From CAVPUA01 sp963708805 (GTDB lineage Bacteria; Actinomycetota; Actinomycetes; Mycobacteriales; Jatrophihabitantaceae): 64,000 bases of DNA. This document shows positions 36,896 to 46,035 of this stretch, piece by piece. The notes below the pieces were generated by a model. The model was given only the letters and a program-made list of their open reading frames with translations, was not told where the DNA came from and made no database searches. The stretch covers positions 2,232,001-2,296,000 of the forward strand of contig CAVPUA010000003.1 in NCBI GenBank assembly GCA_963708805.1, in the 5' to 3' direction. The translations under genes were made by a program, and so were the position numbers. The number at the start of each line of letters is the position of its first letter. Position 1 is the stretch's first letter.

Positions 36896-37016
36896 ACCAG
36901 GCGCCGTAGCTTGGCGGCTCTGACCGATCATCGAGCTCCGTCCACAGGGAACGGCGTCGTCCACAATCGCCGAACCGGCGTGGCGCGGCGGCGACGGGTC
37001 GCGGCACCGTCGAGGA

Positions 37017-38048
37017 ATGCGCAACTCAACGAATCGATCGACCGCCCACGAAGACGCCCCGGCCGACGACGATCCGGCTCGGCTCGGCGGCTGAGTTCCT
37101 CGCCGCAGTTCCCTATCTCGTCGGCTTCCACCCGAGCGAGAGTCTCGTCCTGGTCGGGCCTGGCCGAAGGCCGGGTCGCGGTCACCGCTCGACTCGACCT
37201 CGAGGACTGCGGCGACGACGACCTCCACCACGCGCTGCAGATCCTCGTGCGGGCCGGATCCGATGCGGCGATGGCGGCCTGCTTCTCCGACACCCGCGTC
37301 GAGTCGTGGGGGTTCCCGTGGGCGGTCGTCGTCGAACCGCTGCGAGAGCTCGCCGCCTGGATGGACCTTCCGATTCTCGATGTGTTGGTCGTGCGAGAGC
37401 AGCGGTTCTGGATCTACGGCGAGGAGTTGCACGAGGAACTCGGCCGATCGCTGGCGGACGGTTCGTCGATGGCGGCCGCTTCGGCGACCTACGCGGGGCT
37501 GGTCGCCCGACCTGACCGGGCGAGCCTGCTTGCCGTATTCGACCAGTTGCCCTTGGCCGAGCGTCGTGCCCGGCAGCCCCACCTCGCGCGCTACGAGGAC
37601 GCCGGTGACGAGGCTGAGCGGGTCGGCACGGGCGAACGCCACCGGCGCAGCGTCAAGCGAGCTGTCTTCGCCGCCGCGCGCCGCGCCGATCAGACCCTGC
37701 CCCTTCCGGTCGAATCCGATGGTCATCTCGCCGACCTCTGCCGGTATGCGGTCGGCTTGACCGATATCGAGATCCGCGATGCCCTGTGGCTGGCCATCGA
37801 CCAACGGCGGCTGGACGGCCGCTCGCTCTGGCAGGAGCTGATGGTGTCCATGCCTGCGCCCTACGATGCCGCGCCGCTGTTCCTGTTCGGGTGGGCGAGC
37901 TGGCGCGAGGGGCACGGGATTCTCGCCGTAGAGGCGGCGGTTGCGGGCCTTGGAGAGCAGCCCGGCTTATTCAGCGGCCGAGTTGTTGCTCGGTGCGGTC
38001 GAGTCAGGTCTCGACCCGTTTCGCACCCCGCGGCTCAGGTCGCGGTGA
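37017..38048 (+). CDS. DUF4192 protein (frameshifted)
   Basis: Actinobacterial DUF4192 family of unknown function, about 343 residues. The signature AAEFLAAVPYLVGFHPSESL with VLVG is read after correcting frameshifts near 37085 and 37155. The centre includes SWGFPWAVVVEPLRELAAWM and LSWRE-type Trp-rich helix ALWLAIDQRRLDGRSLW. A third indel near 37970 restores AYSAAELLLGAVESGLDP, which is the usual end of the family, with stop at 38046-38048. The ATG at 37017 has GAGGA close upstream. Two TCCACA motifs lie in the 121-base gap before it. Confidence 0.8.
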
Positions 38049-38089
38049 GCCGCGGCGCGTCGCGCGGCGGTGGCTGGCCGGCGCCCCGC

Positions 38090-39559
38090 TCAGAGCGCGA
38101 GGGCGTTGGGCCGCACGGGCGATGGCAGCTCCGTCGTCCCGACCAGATCGGCGTCGACGGCCGCGGCGCAGGCCCGTCCCTCGGCGATCGCCCACACGAC
38201 GAGACTGGCACCCCGCGTCGCATCGCCGCACGCGTAGACGTTGGGCGCGCTGGTCCGCCAGGAGGCGTCGACCGTGGCGGTGGCCCGCGTCTCGTGCGCG
38301 TCGACGCCGAGGGCATCCAGCAGCTCCGGAACATCGGTCCCGACGAAGCCGGCCGCGAGAAGTACCAGGTCGGCCGGAAGCTCGTGCTGCGAGTCGGCGA
38401 CCGGACGGAACTCCCGCGCGCCGTTGATCCGGACGATCTCGACCTCCTCGACCACTACTGCCCGTACGGCGCCCTCGGGCGTCGCCGACGAACGACACCA
38501 CCTCGCGAGCCCACGCCTCGTGGACTCCCTCGTCGTGGGCGGGCGAGCTGCCCCGGCTGCTCGGAGCGGACGGCCAGACGGGGTTGACCAGGCTGGTGCG
38601 CGGCACCGGCCGCGCGTTGTGGTCGAGCACCGTGACCGAGAGCGCGCCCTGGCGGTTGGCGGTGCCCAGGCAGTCTGCCGCGGTGTCGCCGCCGCCGATG
38701 ATGATGACGTGCTTGCCGGCCGCGTCGATCGGGCGGCTGCGCGATGTCTCCCGCCTGCACCCGGTTTCCCCACGGCAGGTACTCCATCGCCTGGTGCACG
38801 CCGGCGAGCTCACGGCCCGGCGTGGTCAGTTCGCGCGGACGCAACGCGCCGACCGCCAGCACGACCGCGTCGAAGTCGGCGCGCAGCGCATCGACGTCGG
38901 CCGGCCCGATCTCGACCCCGGGGCGGAACGTCGTGCCCTCGGCCGCAAGTCTGCGCGAGGCGCCGATCGATGACGTCCTTGGGCATCTTGAAGTCGGGAA
39001 TGCCGTACCGCAGCAGGCCTCCGAGCCGATCGTCGCGCTCGAACACCGTCACGGCGTGCCCGGCCCGGGTCAACTGCTGCGCGGCGGCCAGTCCGGCCGG
39101 GCCGGAACCGATGACAGCGACAGTCTTTCCGGTGCTTCCTCGGGGCGGTTGCGGCTCGACGAGACCCTCGTCGAAGGCCCGCTCGACGATCGAGACCTCG
39201 ACCTGCTTGATGGTCACCGGGTCGGTGTTGAGAGCCAGGACGCAGGCCGCCTCACACGGAGCGGGGCAGATCCAGCCGGTGAACTCCGGGAAGTTGTTCG
39301 TGGCGTGCAACCGCTCGCTGGCGCGCAGGTAGTCGCCGGCGGCTGCGAACTCGTTCCACTCGGGAATCAGATTTCCGAGCGGGCAGCCGCTGTGGCAGAA
39401 CGCGACGCCACAATCCATGCACCGCCCGGCCTGCTCGGCCACCTGCTCGGCTGACGAGCGGAGATAAATCGGCTTCCAGTCGCGTACCCGCTCGGCCGGC
39501 GGGCGCTTGGCCGAATCCTTCCGGCCGTGCTTCAGGAAGCCCTGCGGGTCATACGCCAC
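38090..39559 (-). CDS. gltD: Glutamate synthase small subunit (GltD-like), frameshifted
   Basis: FAD- and iron-sulfur-containing NADPH oxidoreductase subunit that feeds electrons to the glutamate synthase large subunit. It starts MAYDPQGFLKHGRK. Iron-sulfur cysteines are in CMDCGVAFCHSGCPLGN and CPAPCEAAC; FAD motif AVIGSGPAGLAAAQQL; NADPH motif HVIIIGGGDTAADCLG; end motif NVYACGDATRGASLVVWAI. GTG at 39559 has GAGAGG upstream. Frameshifts lie near 38975, 38740 and 38480. No gltB lies on either side, although gltB and gltD are usually adjacent; the window edges are far away. It could serve a distant GltB or another partner. Confidence 0.85.
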
Positions 39560-39709
39560 CGTCAAACCTCTCGCTGAAGAAAAGAACAGCGAGGCGACGA
39601 TGGCTCGCGGACCGCAAGTCTAGGTCACGCCCGCTCCGGGGTCGTCCGAATACCGCCCCGGCCGCAGCGGCACTCCGCCGTCTGGCGGTCGGCCCGTTCT
39701 GGCGTGGGG

Positions 39710-40405
39710 TCAGCAGGCCCGGACGAAGACGTGGTCGGCCACGGTTCGGTCGAAGTTCGTCAGCGCGTCGCCGCTGCCCACTTCGACGCCCGTAGGAGTC
39801 GTTGCGAGGGTGACCACGCGGCCCGGACGGATTCCCGCATCCGAAAGCCGGTGCATCAACCCCGCGTCAGGCTGCAACTGTTCGCTGATCCTGTCGATGC
39901 GCACAGTCGCATCCGCCGCGGTCGCCGCCGTCGTCATCGTGATCAGGCCCTTCGGGTCGTCGACCGTCGCGAACGGCAGTCCGAGGTCCTCCAACCCTGG
40001 AATCGGGTTGCCGTGCGGGCACACGAGGGGCTTGGCGAGCATCGCGACGATGCGGCGCTCGACCGCCTCGCTCATCACGTGCTCCCAGCGGCACGCCTCG
40101 ATGTGCACCTGCTCCCAGTCCAGGCCGATGACATCGGCCAGCAGGCGCTCGGCCAACCGGTGCTTACGCATGACCGCGATCGCCTCGCGGCGTCCTTTCT
40201 CCGAGAGTTGGAGATGGCGGTCGTCCGCGACGTGCAGCAGGCCATCGCGCTCCATACGGGCTACGGTCTGGCTCACCGTGGGACCGCTCTGCCCCAACCG
40301 ATCGGCGATTCGTGCGCGCAGCGCGACAACGCCTTCTTCCTCGAGTTCGTACACGGTCCGCAGATACATCTCGGTCGTGTCGATCAGATCGCTGTGGTGG
40401 CTCAC
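39710..40405 (-). CDS. ideR: Iron-dependent regulator IdeR (DtxR family)
   Basis: Iron-activated repressor of iron uptake genes, 231 residues. The DtxR N-terminal HTH is complete (DTTEMYLRTVYELEEEG, GPTVSQTVARMERDGLL). Metal ligands are present with a +3 offset from DtxR: M13, H82, E86, H101, C105, E108 and H109. The C-terminal SH3-like domain follows (RPGRVVTLATTPTGVEVG). GTG at 40405. Intact. Order ideR-sigB is as in mycobacteria, with sseA inserted between them here. Confidence 0.94.
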   Translation of the reverse strand: MSHHSDLIDTTEMYLRTVYELEEEGVVALRARIADRLGQSGPTVSQTVARMERDGLLHVADDRHLQLSEKGRREAIAVMRKHRLAERLLADVIGLDWEQVHIEACRWEHVMSEAVERRIVAMLAKPLVCPHGNPIPGLEDLGLPFATVDDPKGLITMTTAATAADATVRIDRISEQLQPDAGLMHRLSDAGIRPGRVVTLATTPTGVEVGSGDALTNFDRTVADHVFVRAC

Positions 40406-40528
40406 CGATGTCTCACGCTGCTCAATCTCGATTGGGGCGATCTCAGAGGATCAGGGTTCATGTTAGAACGAGAGGCCACGGTGATGCGGCGTTCGGGCCG
40501 GCGCCGGGCTCGAGCGTGAGGGCAAGTC

Positions 40529-41443
40529 ATGTCAGATCTCATCGAGCCGGACGAACTCGCCGGCTGGCTGGCATCCGGCCGGCTCGCGGTGCCGGGCGAG
40601 GTCGAGCAGCCGACCGACCTTGCGCCGGCGGTTCTGGACGTGCGCTGGCAGCTCAACCAACCGTCCTGCTATCCCGCTTACCTCGACGCCCACATTCCGG
40701 GCGCGCGGTGGGTGGACCTGGACCTCGAGCTCTGTGACCCGCCGGGTGCGCGCGGTCGGCATCCACTGCCCAGCCCGGAACGGCTGCAACAGACGCTCGA
40801 TCGCGTGGGGATCGCCGATGGACAGCCAGCGGTCGTGTACGACGACGCCGATTCAGTCGCGGCGGCGCGTGCCTGGTGGACCTTGCGGTGGGCCGGAATG
40901 AGTGACGTCAGGGTTCTGAACGGGGGATTGGGTGCCTGGGTGGCTCGGGGGCTCGCGGTCGAGTCGGGTCCGGTCGAGTCAGGTCCGGTCGAGTCAGGTC
41001 TGGAAGGCGCGGTCGGCCCTCCGGCGGTCCCTTTCCAGGCTCGTCCCGGTGCCCTGCCGGTCCTGGACGCGGACGGCGCGGCGGCGCTGGGTGTGAGCGG
41101 GCACCTCGTCGACGCCCGTGCGAGGGTCAGGTATCTCGGCGACGAGGAGCCGGTCGACGCCGTCGCGGGCCGGATCCCGGGCGCTCGCAACATCCCGACA
41201 AGCGGCGATGTCGACGGCAGCGGACGGTTCCTGGCGCCGGATGCGCTGCGTGCTCGCTTTTCGGCGCTGGCCGGCCGGTCCGGACCGATCGGCGTCTATT
41301 GCGGGTCGGGTGTGACCGCCGCTCACTCGTTGCTGGCGATGCGGCTTGCGGGGATCGACGCGGTGCTCTACCCCGGATCGTGGAGCGAGTGGATCACCGA
41401 CCCGAACCGCCCCGTGGAACGCGGAGAGCCACCCGCGCCGTGA
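40529..41443 (+). CDS. sseA: Thiosulfate sulfurtransferase (two rhodanese domains)
   Basis: Two-domain rhodanese of 304 residues. The first, inactive domain has VLDVRWQLNQP and AHIPGARWVDLD; the second has LVDARARVRYLGDEEP, GRIPGARNIPTSG and the active-site loop VYCGSGVTA with Cys258. It transfers sulfur from thiosulfate or 3-mercaptopyruvate. The linker contains a 15-bp triple repeat (VESGP units). ATG at 40529 has a GAGGG-like site 9 bases upstream. A terminator hairpin holds its stop codon in the loop. Intact. Confidence 0.9.
   Translation: MSDLIEPDELAGWLASGRLAVPGEVEQPTDLAPAVLDVRWQLNQPSCYPAYLDAHIPGARWVDLDLELCDPPGARGRHPLPSPERLQQTLDRVGIADGQPAVVYDDADSVAAARAWWTLRWAGMSDVRVLNGGLGAWVARGLAVESGPVESGPVESGLEGAVGPPAVPFQARPGALPVLDADGAAALGVSGHLVDARARVRYLGDEEPVDAVAGRIPGARNIPTSGDVDGSGRFLAPDALRARFSALAGRSGPIGVYCGSGVTAAHSLLAMRLAGIDAVLYPGSWSEWITDPNRPVERGEPPAP
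40958..41002 (+). repeat. Three 15-bp tandem units inside sseA
   Basis: GTCGAGTCGGGTCCG, GTCGAGTCAGGTCCG and GTCGAGTCAGGTCTG follow each other at 40958, 40973 and 40988. They encode VESGP, VESGP, VESGL in the linker between the rhodanese domains. Confidence 0.9.
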
Positions 41444-41459
41444 GGGCGCGAGTGGCTCT
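41425..41459 (+). terminator. Hairpin terminator overlapping the sseA stop codon
   Basis: Arms 41425-41439 (AGAGCCACCCGCGCC) and 41445-41459 form a 15-bp stem with one mismatch; the 5-base loop contains the TGA of sseA. The convergent sigB ends 18 bases downstream, so it may act both ways. Confidence 0.7.
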
Positions 41460-41476
41460 GCGTTCGAACGATCGAC

Positions 41477-42742
41477 TCAGTCCAGGTAGTCGCGAAGCGC
41501 TTGAGCTCTGGACGGGTGGCGCAACTTGGCCATCGTCTCGCGCTCGATCTGCCGGATCCGCTCGCGGGAGAGCTTGAAGGAGCGTCCGATCTCGTCGAGG
41601 GTGCGGGGTTGGCCATCGTCCAGTCCGAACCGCATCCGCACGACGGCGGCCTCGCGGTCCTCGAGGCTCCCGAGTACCGCGTGCAACTGCTGACGCATGA
41701 GCCCGGCCTCGACCGCCTCCTCGGCGGCCGTCGCCTTCTCATCGGCGATGAAGTCACCGAGTGCGGCGTCGTCGTCGGCTCCCACGGTCTGGTCGAGGCT
41801 GACCAGGTCGCGCGAGAGGTCGAGCAGTTCGCGGACGCGCTCCTCGGTGATGTCGAGCTCGGCGCCGAGTTCGGCGTCAGTCGCTTCACGACCGAGGCCC
41901 TGGTTGAGCTCGCGGCGAATCCGCTGCATCTTGTTCACCTGCTCGACCAGGTGGACGGGCAGGCGGATGGTGCGCGACTGGTCGGCCATCGCCCGGCTGA
42001 TCGCCTGGCGGATCCACCACGTCGCGTAGGTCGAGAACTTGAAGCCCTTGGTGTAGTCGAACTTCTCGACGGCGCGGATCAGGCCGAGGTTGCCCTCCTG
42101 GATCAGATCCAGGAACGGCATGCCGTGGCCGGTGTAACGCTTGGCCAAGGACACGACGAGACGGAGGTTGGCGCGCAGCAGGTGGTCCTTGGCCCGTTCG
42201 CCGTCGGCCACGATGAGGCGCAGCTCACGACGTCGAGCGGGCTTGAGGTTGCTGGCCGAGTCGAGAAGGTGCCCGGCGTAGAGGCCGGCCTCGATTCGCT
42301 TCGCCAGTTCGACCTCGTCGACGGCGCTCAGGAGCGCGACCTTGCCGATCTCGTTCAAATAGACGCGGACCAGGTCGGCCGACGTGGCAACCTCGTCGAG
42401 ATCGGTCGAACGGATCTCGACCTCGTCAACCACCTCTGCGACCTCGGTGACGTCCTCGCTTGCGCTCTCCTCCACCTGGTCGACGGTGACGACCTCGACC
42501 TCGTCGATCGCGGCGGCACGCGCACGCGTCTTGGCTGCCGGCTTGGCCGTCTTGGCGCCGGCCGTCGCGCGAACCGGCGACTTCGCGCGCGCCGGGGCCT
42601 TCGCCGCGGCGGCGCGGGTGCTCGTCTCGTCGACGGCAGGCGCTTTGGTCGAACGGGTGCTGCGGTGCGCGCGAGTCGCGATCTTCTCGGCGCGTGGGGG
42701 AGTTGCGGATGTCGGACGGTTCGTGGTGCGGGAAGTTGTCAC
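41477..42742 (-). CDS. sigB: RNA polymerase sigma factor SigB (group 2)
   Basis: Stress and stationary-phase sigma factor close to SigA. 421 residues: an Ala/Lys/Thr-rich tail of about 100 residues and an acidic stretch (DEVEVVTVDQVEESASEDVT), then region 1.2-2.4 (LVRVYLNEIGKVALL, LIQEGNLGLIRAVEKFDYTK, STYATWWIRQAI) and region 4.2 (LSRERIRQIERETMAKLRHP). The M. tuberculosis SigB lacks such a long tail. GTG at 42742 has AGGTGG 9 bases upstream. An ECF promoter lies about 80 bases upstream. It differs from the sigA product at 50 kb in region 1 and 3, and its position beside ideR supports sigB. Confidence 0.9.
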   Translation of the reverse strand: MTTSRTTNRPTSATPPRAEKIATRAHRSTRSTKAPAVDETSTRAAAAKAPARAKSPVRATAGAKTAKPAAKTRARAAAIDEVEVVTVDQVEESASEDVTEVAEVVDEVEIRSTDLDEVATSADLVRVYLNEIGKVALLSAVDEVELAKRIEAGLYAGHLLDSASNLKPARRRELRLIVADGERAKDHLLRANLRLVVSLAKRYTGHGMPFLDLIQEGNLGLIRAVEKFDYTKGFKFSTYATWWIRQAISRAMADQSRTIRLPVHLVEQVNKMQRIRRELNQGLGREATDAELGAELDITEERVRELLDLSRDLVSLDQTVGADDDAALGDFIADEKATAAEEAVEAGLMRQQLHAVLGSLEDREAAVVRMRFGLDDGQPRTLDEIGRSFKLSRERIRQIERETMAKLRHPSRAQALRDYLD

Positions 42743-42820
42743 GGTGCGTAGACCACCTAAATCTTCGTGTCGGGCTCCATCTAGGAGTTCGTCCCAAAGC
42801 CCTGATCGGTTCACTCTTAG

Positions 42821-42847
42821 CAACGTTTTTCCGGCTCAGGTGTTCCC
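42821..42847 (-). promoter_or_regulatory. ECF (SigE/SigH-like) promoter of sigB
   Basis: On the minus strand GGGAAC (42842-42847) and CGTTG (42821-42825) are 16 bases apart. In M. tuberculosis sigB is transcribed by SigE and SigH from the same kind of promoter. The start codon is about 79 bases downstream. Confidence 0.65.
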
Positions 42848-42896
42848 GAATCGCCTGAGCGGCTACCGGGCTCTCAGGTGGCGCACAGCCCTCGGA

Positions 42897-44370
42897 TCAC
42901 CCTGGGAGGAGCAGCCCGCGGGCGATCAGATCGCGGACGACCGGAACTACCTGCCTCGCGCAGTCGCCGGGTTCGACGGCGTACGCGGCGGCAAGGACCC
43001 GAACCGCCGCGTCGAGCGGCACGTCGCCGGTGAGGGCGCCGAGGAGCCTCGCCGTGGCGTCGTCGGTCGGGATCTCCCAGCGCACTCCGCTCGTTTGCCG
43101 CAGCCACTGGTCGACTGCTTCCCAGCCTTGCGCGGAGGGTTGCGCCTCGCTCGCCAGCACGACATCGTCGGCGATCCGCAGGTGGGTGCCCAGCAGTTCG
43201 GCGGCATCGGTGGCCGACAGCCAGATCTGACGGTCGAACCAGCCGGCTATGGCCGGTCCGGACGGCTGATCGACCGCCTGCGGGACGTCCTCGCAGACGA
43301 CCGGCCCGGGCGTGCGCGCGGATGTTGATCAAACCCATCCCGATGGCGACGATGCCCGCCGACTCGAACCACGACAGCCATCGCCCGTAACGCTCGTTCC
43401 AGGTCGGCGAGGCAGGCGTCTCGCCGCTGTCGCGGAGCCACATCGTGACGTAGGCGCTGGGCTCGACCACCTCGCGCTGCCAGATCCAGGCGCTGCAGTT
43501 CGATCCGTCGAGCCAGCCGCTCACCCGTTCGTCCCAGCTCTGCTCAGGTCCGATCGCCCAGTTCGCCAGCAACTGCGCCGTGCCGCCCGGGCGCAGACGA
43601 GCGGGCAGGCCGCTGACGAGTCGCCGGCAGAGTTCGTCGCCGGGTAGGCCACCGTCGCGGTAGTCGTAGTGGATCGCCCCGGGCGACAGGACGAACGGCG
43701 GATTGGCCACGATCAGGTCGTACTCGTCCGCCCCGACCGGCTCGAGCAGCGATCCTTGGCGCAGATCCCAGTCGAGCCCGTTGAGCGCCGCGGTCGTCGC
43801 CGCCAGTCGCAGGGCCCGGGAGCTGACATCGGTAGCCGTCACGGCGGCCGAATGGCGCGACAGGTGCAGGGACTGGATCCCGCACCCCGTTCCGACGTCC
43901 AACGAGCGGGCGACCGGCGAGCGGACGGTTGCCTGAGCGAGCGAGATCGATGCCGCTCCGATTCCCAGGACATGAGACGGGGCAACCGGGCCGGGGCGCA
44001 CGTCGCTGCCGAAATCCGACAGCACCCACCAGTTCGGCCCCTCGGCCTCGGCGTAGGGCCGCAGGTCGACGCCGGCGATGACGACGTCGGACGTCTGAGA
44101 GATCAGGCCGCCCTCCTCAGCGCGGGCCAGGTCGAGGGGCGCGAGAGCGCGAGCCGCACGTGACGAGAGGAGGGCCTGCCCGAGCAGGAACAGGCGCACC
44201 AGGTCCCCCAACGGGGAGTCGTCGAGACAGCGGTCGAGCGCGTCCAGTTCGCCGCGCGCCAGAGCGAGCTGACCGGCGAACCCGACGAGTTCGTGCAGAC
44301 CGTCCACGGTGTAGTCGCGCAGCGCCGTTTGGAGATCTTCCACACCACGAGCGTCGAGCAAAGGCTGCAT
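42897..44370 (-). CDS. SAM-dependent methyltransferase, HemK/PrmC-like N5 type (one frameshift)
   Basis: About 490 residues. An N-terminal helical domain (MQPLLDARGVEDLQTALRDY) is followed by a class I methyltransferase fold: LDVGTGCGIQSLHLSRHSAA and the NPPF motif in DLIVANPPFVLSPGAIHYDY (about residue 225), which is typical of enzymes that methylate an amide or amino nitrogen. A frameshift near 43320 precedes a C-terminal domain of about 130 residues that ends RDLIARGLLLPG. Likely substrates are a protein glutamine or a nucleic acid base; this cannot be settled here. ATG at 44370. Confidence 0.8.
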
Positions 44371-44434
44371 AGTGCCTGATCCTGCCCCAGTGACGTTGCC
44401 TGAGAACCGGGACTGCGGCGGGTAAGCGCAAGCA

Positions 44435-44776
44435 GTGTCACTATGGGGTGTGCGCCGATTGCGAGCTGATGAGCCGACCCTCATCACCGATGCGAAGATG
44501 AGCGCCGCGGCTGAGTTCCAAAGCCGACGCCGGCGCTACGGCATCATGATGGCGCTGCGCGTGGTGTGTGTCATCGGCGCGGCGTGCGTCTACGAGATCT
44601 CGATCTGGCTCGCACTGGCGCTTGTCGCCGGCGGGGCGGTACTGCCGTGGTGCGCGGTGCTGATCGCCAACGACGGTCCGGCCAAGAAACGCGCGAAACG
44701 GCGCGAGCACGTCGTGCCGCCGCTCGAGCGCACCCTGCCGGCTCCCGGCGAGGAAACTCGCACCATCGAGGGCTGA
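44435..44776 (+). CDS. DUF3099 membrane protein
   Basis: Small actinobacterial DUF3099 protein, 113 residues or slightly fewer. It has the family opening LITDAKMSAAAEFQSRRRRYG and two membrane segments (MMALRVVCVIGAACVYEISIW-type, and LALALVAGGAVLPWCAVLIA), then a basic-acidic tail. GTG at 44435 or GTG at 44450 may be the start; the second begins VRRLRADEPTLIT, which suits the family. Function unknown. Intact. Confidence 0.75.
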   Translation: MSLWGVRRLRADEPTLITDAKMSAAAEFQSRRRRYGIMMALRVVCVIGAACVYEISIWLALALVAGGAVLPWCAVLIANDGPAKKRAKRREHVVPPLERTLPAPGEETRTIEG

Positions 44777-44826
44777 GCTCGCACCGAACCTGTCCGCGCC
44801 CCCTCGACGAGTGGCAGAATCGGCCT

Positions 44827-45051
44827 GTGACCACGACCCAGACGCTCGAATCGCCGTCGACCACGGAGACCGACTCCGGCAGCCCGGTCTTCCACTACGT
44901 GCGCAAGGCCAAGATCACCGAGAGTGCGGTGACCGGGTCGTTCGTCGAGGCGCTCTGCGGCGAGGTGTTCCCGGTGACGCGGGCGCCCAAGCCGGGCTCC
45001 CCGGTGTGCCCAGCCTGCAAGGAGATCTACGAGTCGCTTCGATCCGACTGA
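44827..45051 (+). CDS. DUF3039 zinc-ribbon-like small protein
   Basis: A 74-residue DUF3039 protein: FHYVRKAKITESAVTGSFVE, ALCGEVFPVTRAPKPG and the closing VCPACKEIYESL. Cysteines (C44, then C-x2-C) may bind a metal. The start GTG at 44827 follows CAGAAT by 6 bases with no Shine-Dalgarno sequence. Its last 25 bases overlap the 3' end of the opposing YihY gene. Function unknown. Confidence 0.88.
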   Translation: MTTTQTLESPSTTETDSGSPVFHYVRKAKITESAVTGSFVEALCGEVFPVTRAPKPGSPVCPACKEIYESLRSD

Positions 45052-45974
45052 TCGTCGACCCGCCGCCACGCTCGCGGCGCCAGGACTCGTGGCGTTCGGG
45101 TGGGCGTCGGTGACAGTTGCTCGACGGCGGCGTTGAACTCGGCCCCCATGAGCACCCCGAGCGCCAGGATGAAGAAGAACAGCAATGCAGCGACCGGGGC
45201 GGCCAGCGTGCCGTAGGCGTGGTTGTGGGACAGGATGAACGTGATGTACGCCCGCAGGCCGGCCGAGCCGCCAAGGAAGATCAACATCGCGAGGATGGCG
45301 CCGGGAACTCCCCGTCGCCACGGCAACCGTCGCGGCGGCGCCAGGTGGTACAGCGTGGTCAGGCCCAAGAGCAGCAGGATCACGATCGTCGGGTAGTAGG
45401 CGGCGTGGATCACCGCGCTCGCCGTGGCCCGCTCACGTCGGGGGAAGATGTCGGCGAGCAGGGTCGGCCCCAAGACGAGCAGCGGAAGCACGACGACACC
45501 GACCAGCATCGAGCCCAGGAACAGCCAGAGGGCCAGTAGCCGGCTGCGAACCGCCCCGCGCATGTCGCGCATGCCGTACGCGATCGTGATCGTGTTCACG
45601 AAGGTGGCCGTCGCCGACGACCCGGCCCAGAGCGCGATCAGGAAGCCGATGCTGACGATGTCGGCCCGGTTGCCGTGCAGGACCTGATTCAGGATCGGCG
45701 CGATGAGCTGCTGGACCACCTCGCTGCTGAACGCCTTGCTGAACACCGACTCCAGCTGGGCCTCGGTGCGGTTGACCGTGTTGTGGCCGAGCCAGCGCGA
45801 GACGTAACCGAGCGTGGCGATCAGGGCCAGCAACAGCGACGGCAGGCTGAGCAACTGCCAGAAGGCGGCTTCGGCCGACAGTCCCAGCACGCGATCGTTC
45901 CAGCTCGCGGCGATGGTCCGTCGCAGCAGGTACGGCAGGCTCCGCACCGCTCGCCCGAATCTCGCCACGTCCAC
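45027..45974 (-). CDS. YihY/BrkB-family membrane protein
   Basis: About 315 residues with six membrane segments of the YihY/virulence factor BrkB type, like Rv2707. Signature parts are LSAEAAFWQLLSLPSLLLAL, ALWAGSSATATFVNTITIAY, and LFFFILALGVLMGAEFNAAV. GTG at 45974 is chosen at the start of similarity; CACACT lies 8 bases upstream. It is divergent from the TRIC gene (61 bases between starts). Role unknown, despite old annotation as RNase BN. Intact. Confidence 0.87.
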   Translation of the reverse strand: MDVARFGRAVRSLPYLLRRTIAASWNDRVLGLSAEAAFWQLLSLPSLLLALIATLGYVSRWLGHNTVNRTEAQLESVFSKAFSSEVVQQLIAPILNQVLHGNRADIVSIGFLIALWAGSSATATFVNTITIAYGMRDMRGAVRSRLLALWLFLGSMLVGVVVLPLLVLGPTLLADIFPRRERATASAVIHAAYYPTIVILLLLGLTTLYHLAPPRRLPWRRGVPGAILAMLIFLGGSAGLRAYITFILSHNHAYGTLAAPVAALLFFFILALGVLMGAEFNAAVEQLSPTPTRTPRVLAPRAWRRVDDQSDRSDS

Positions 45975-46035
45975 GGGGCACCAGTGTGCCGTCCGGTGGC
46001 ACTTCCGGACGGTGTTGAGGACATACGCTGCGAGC

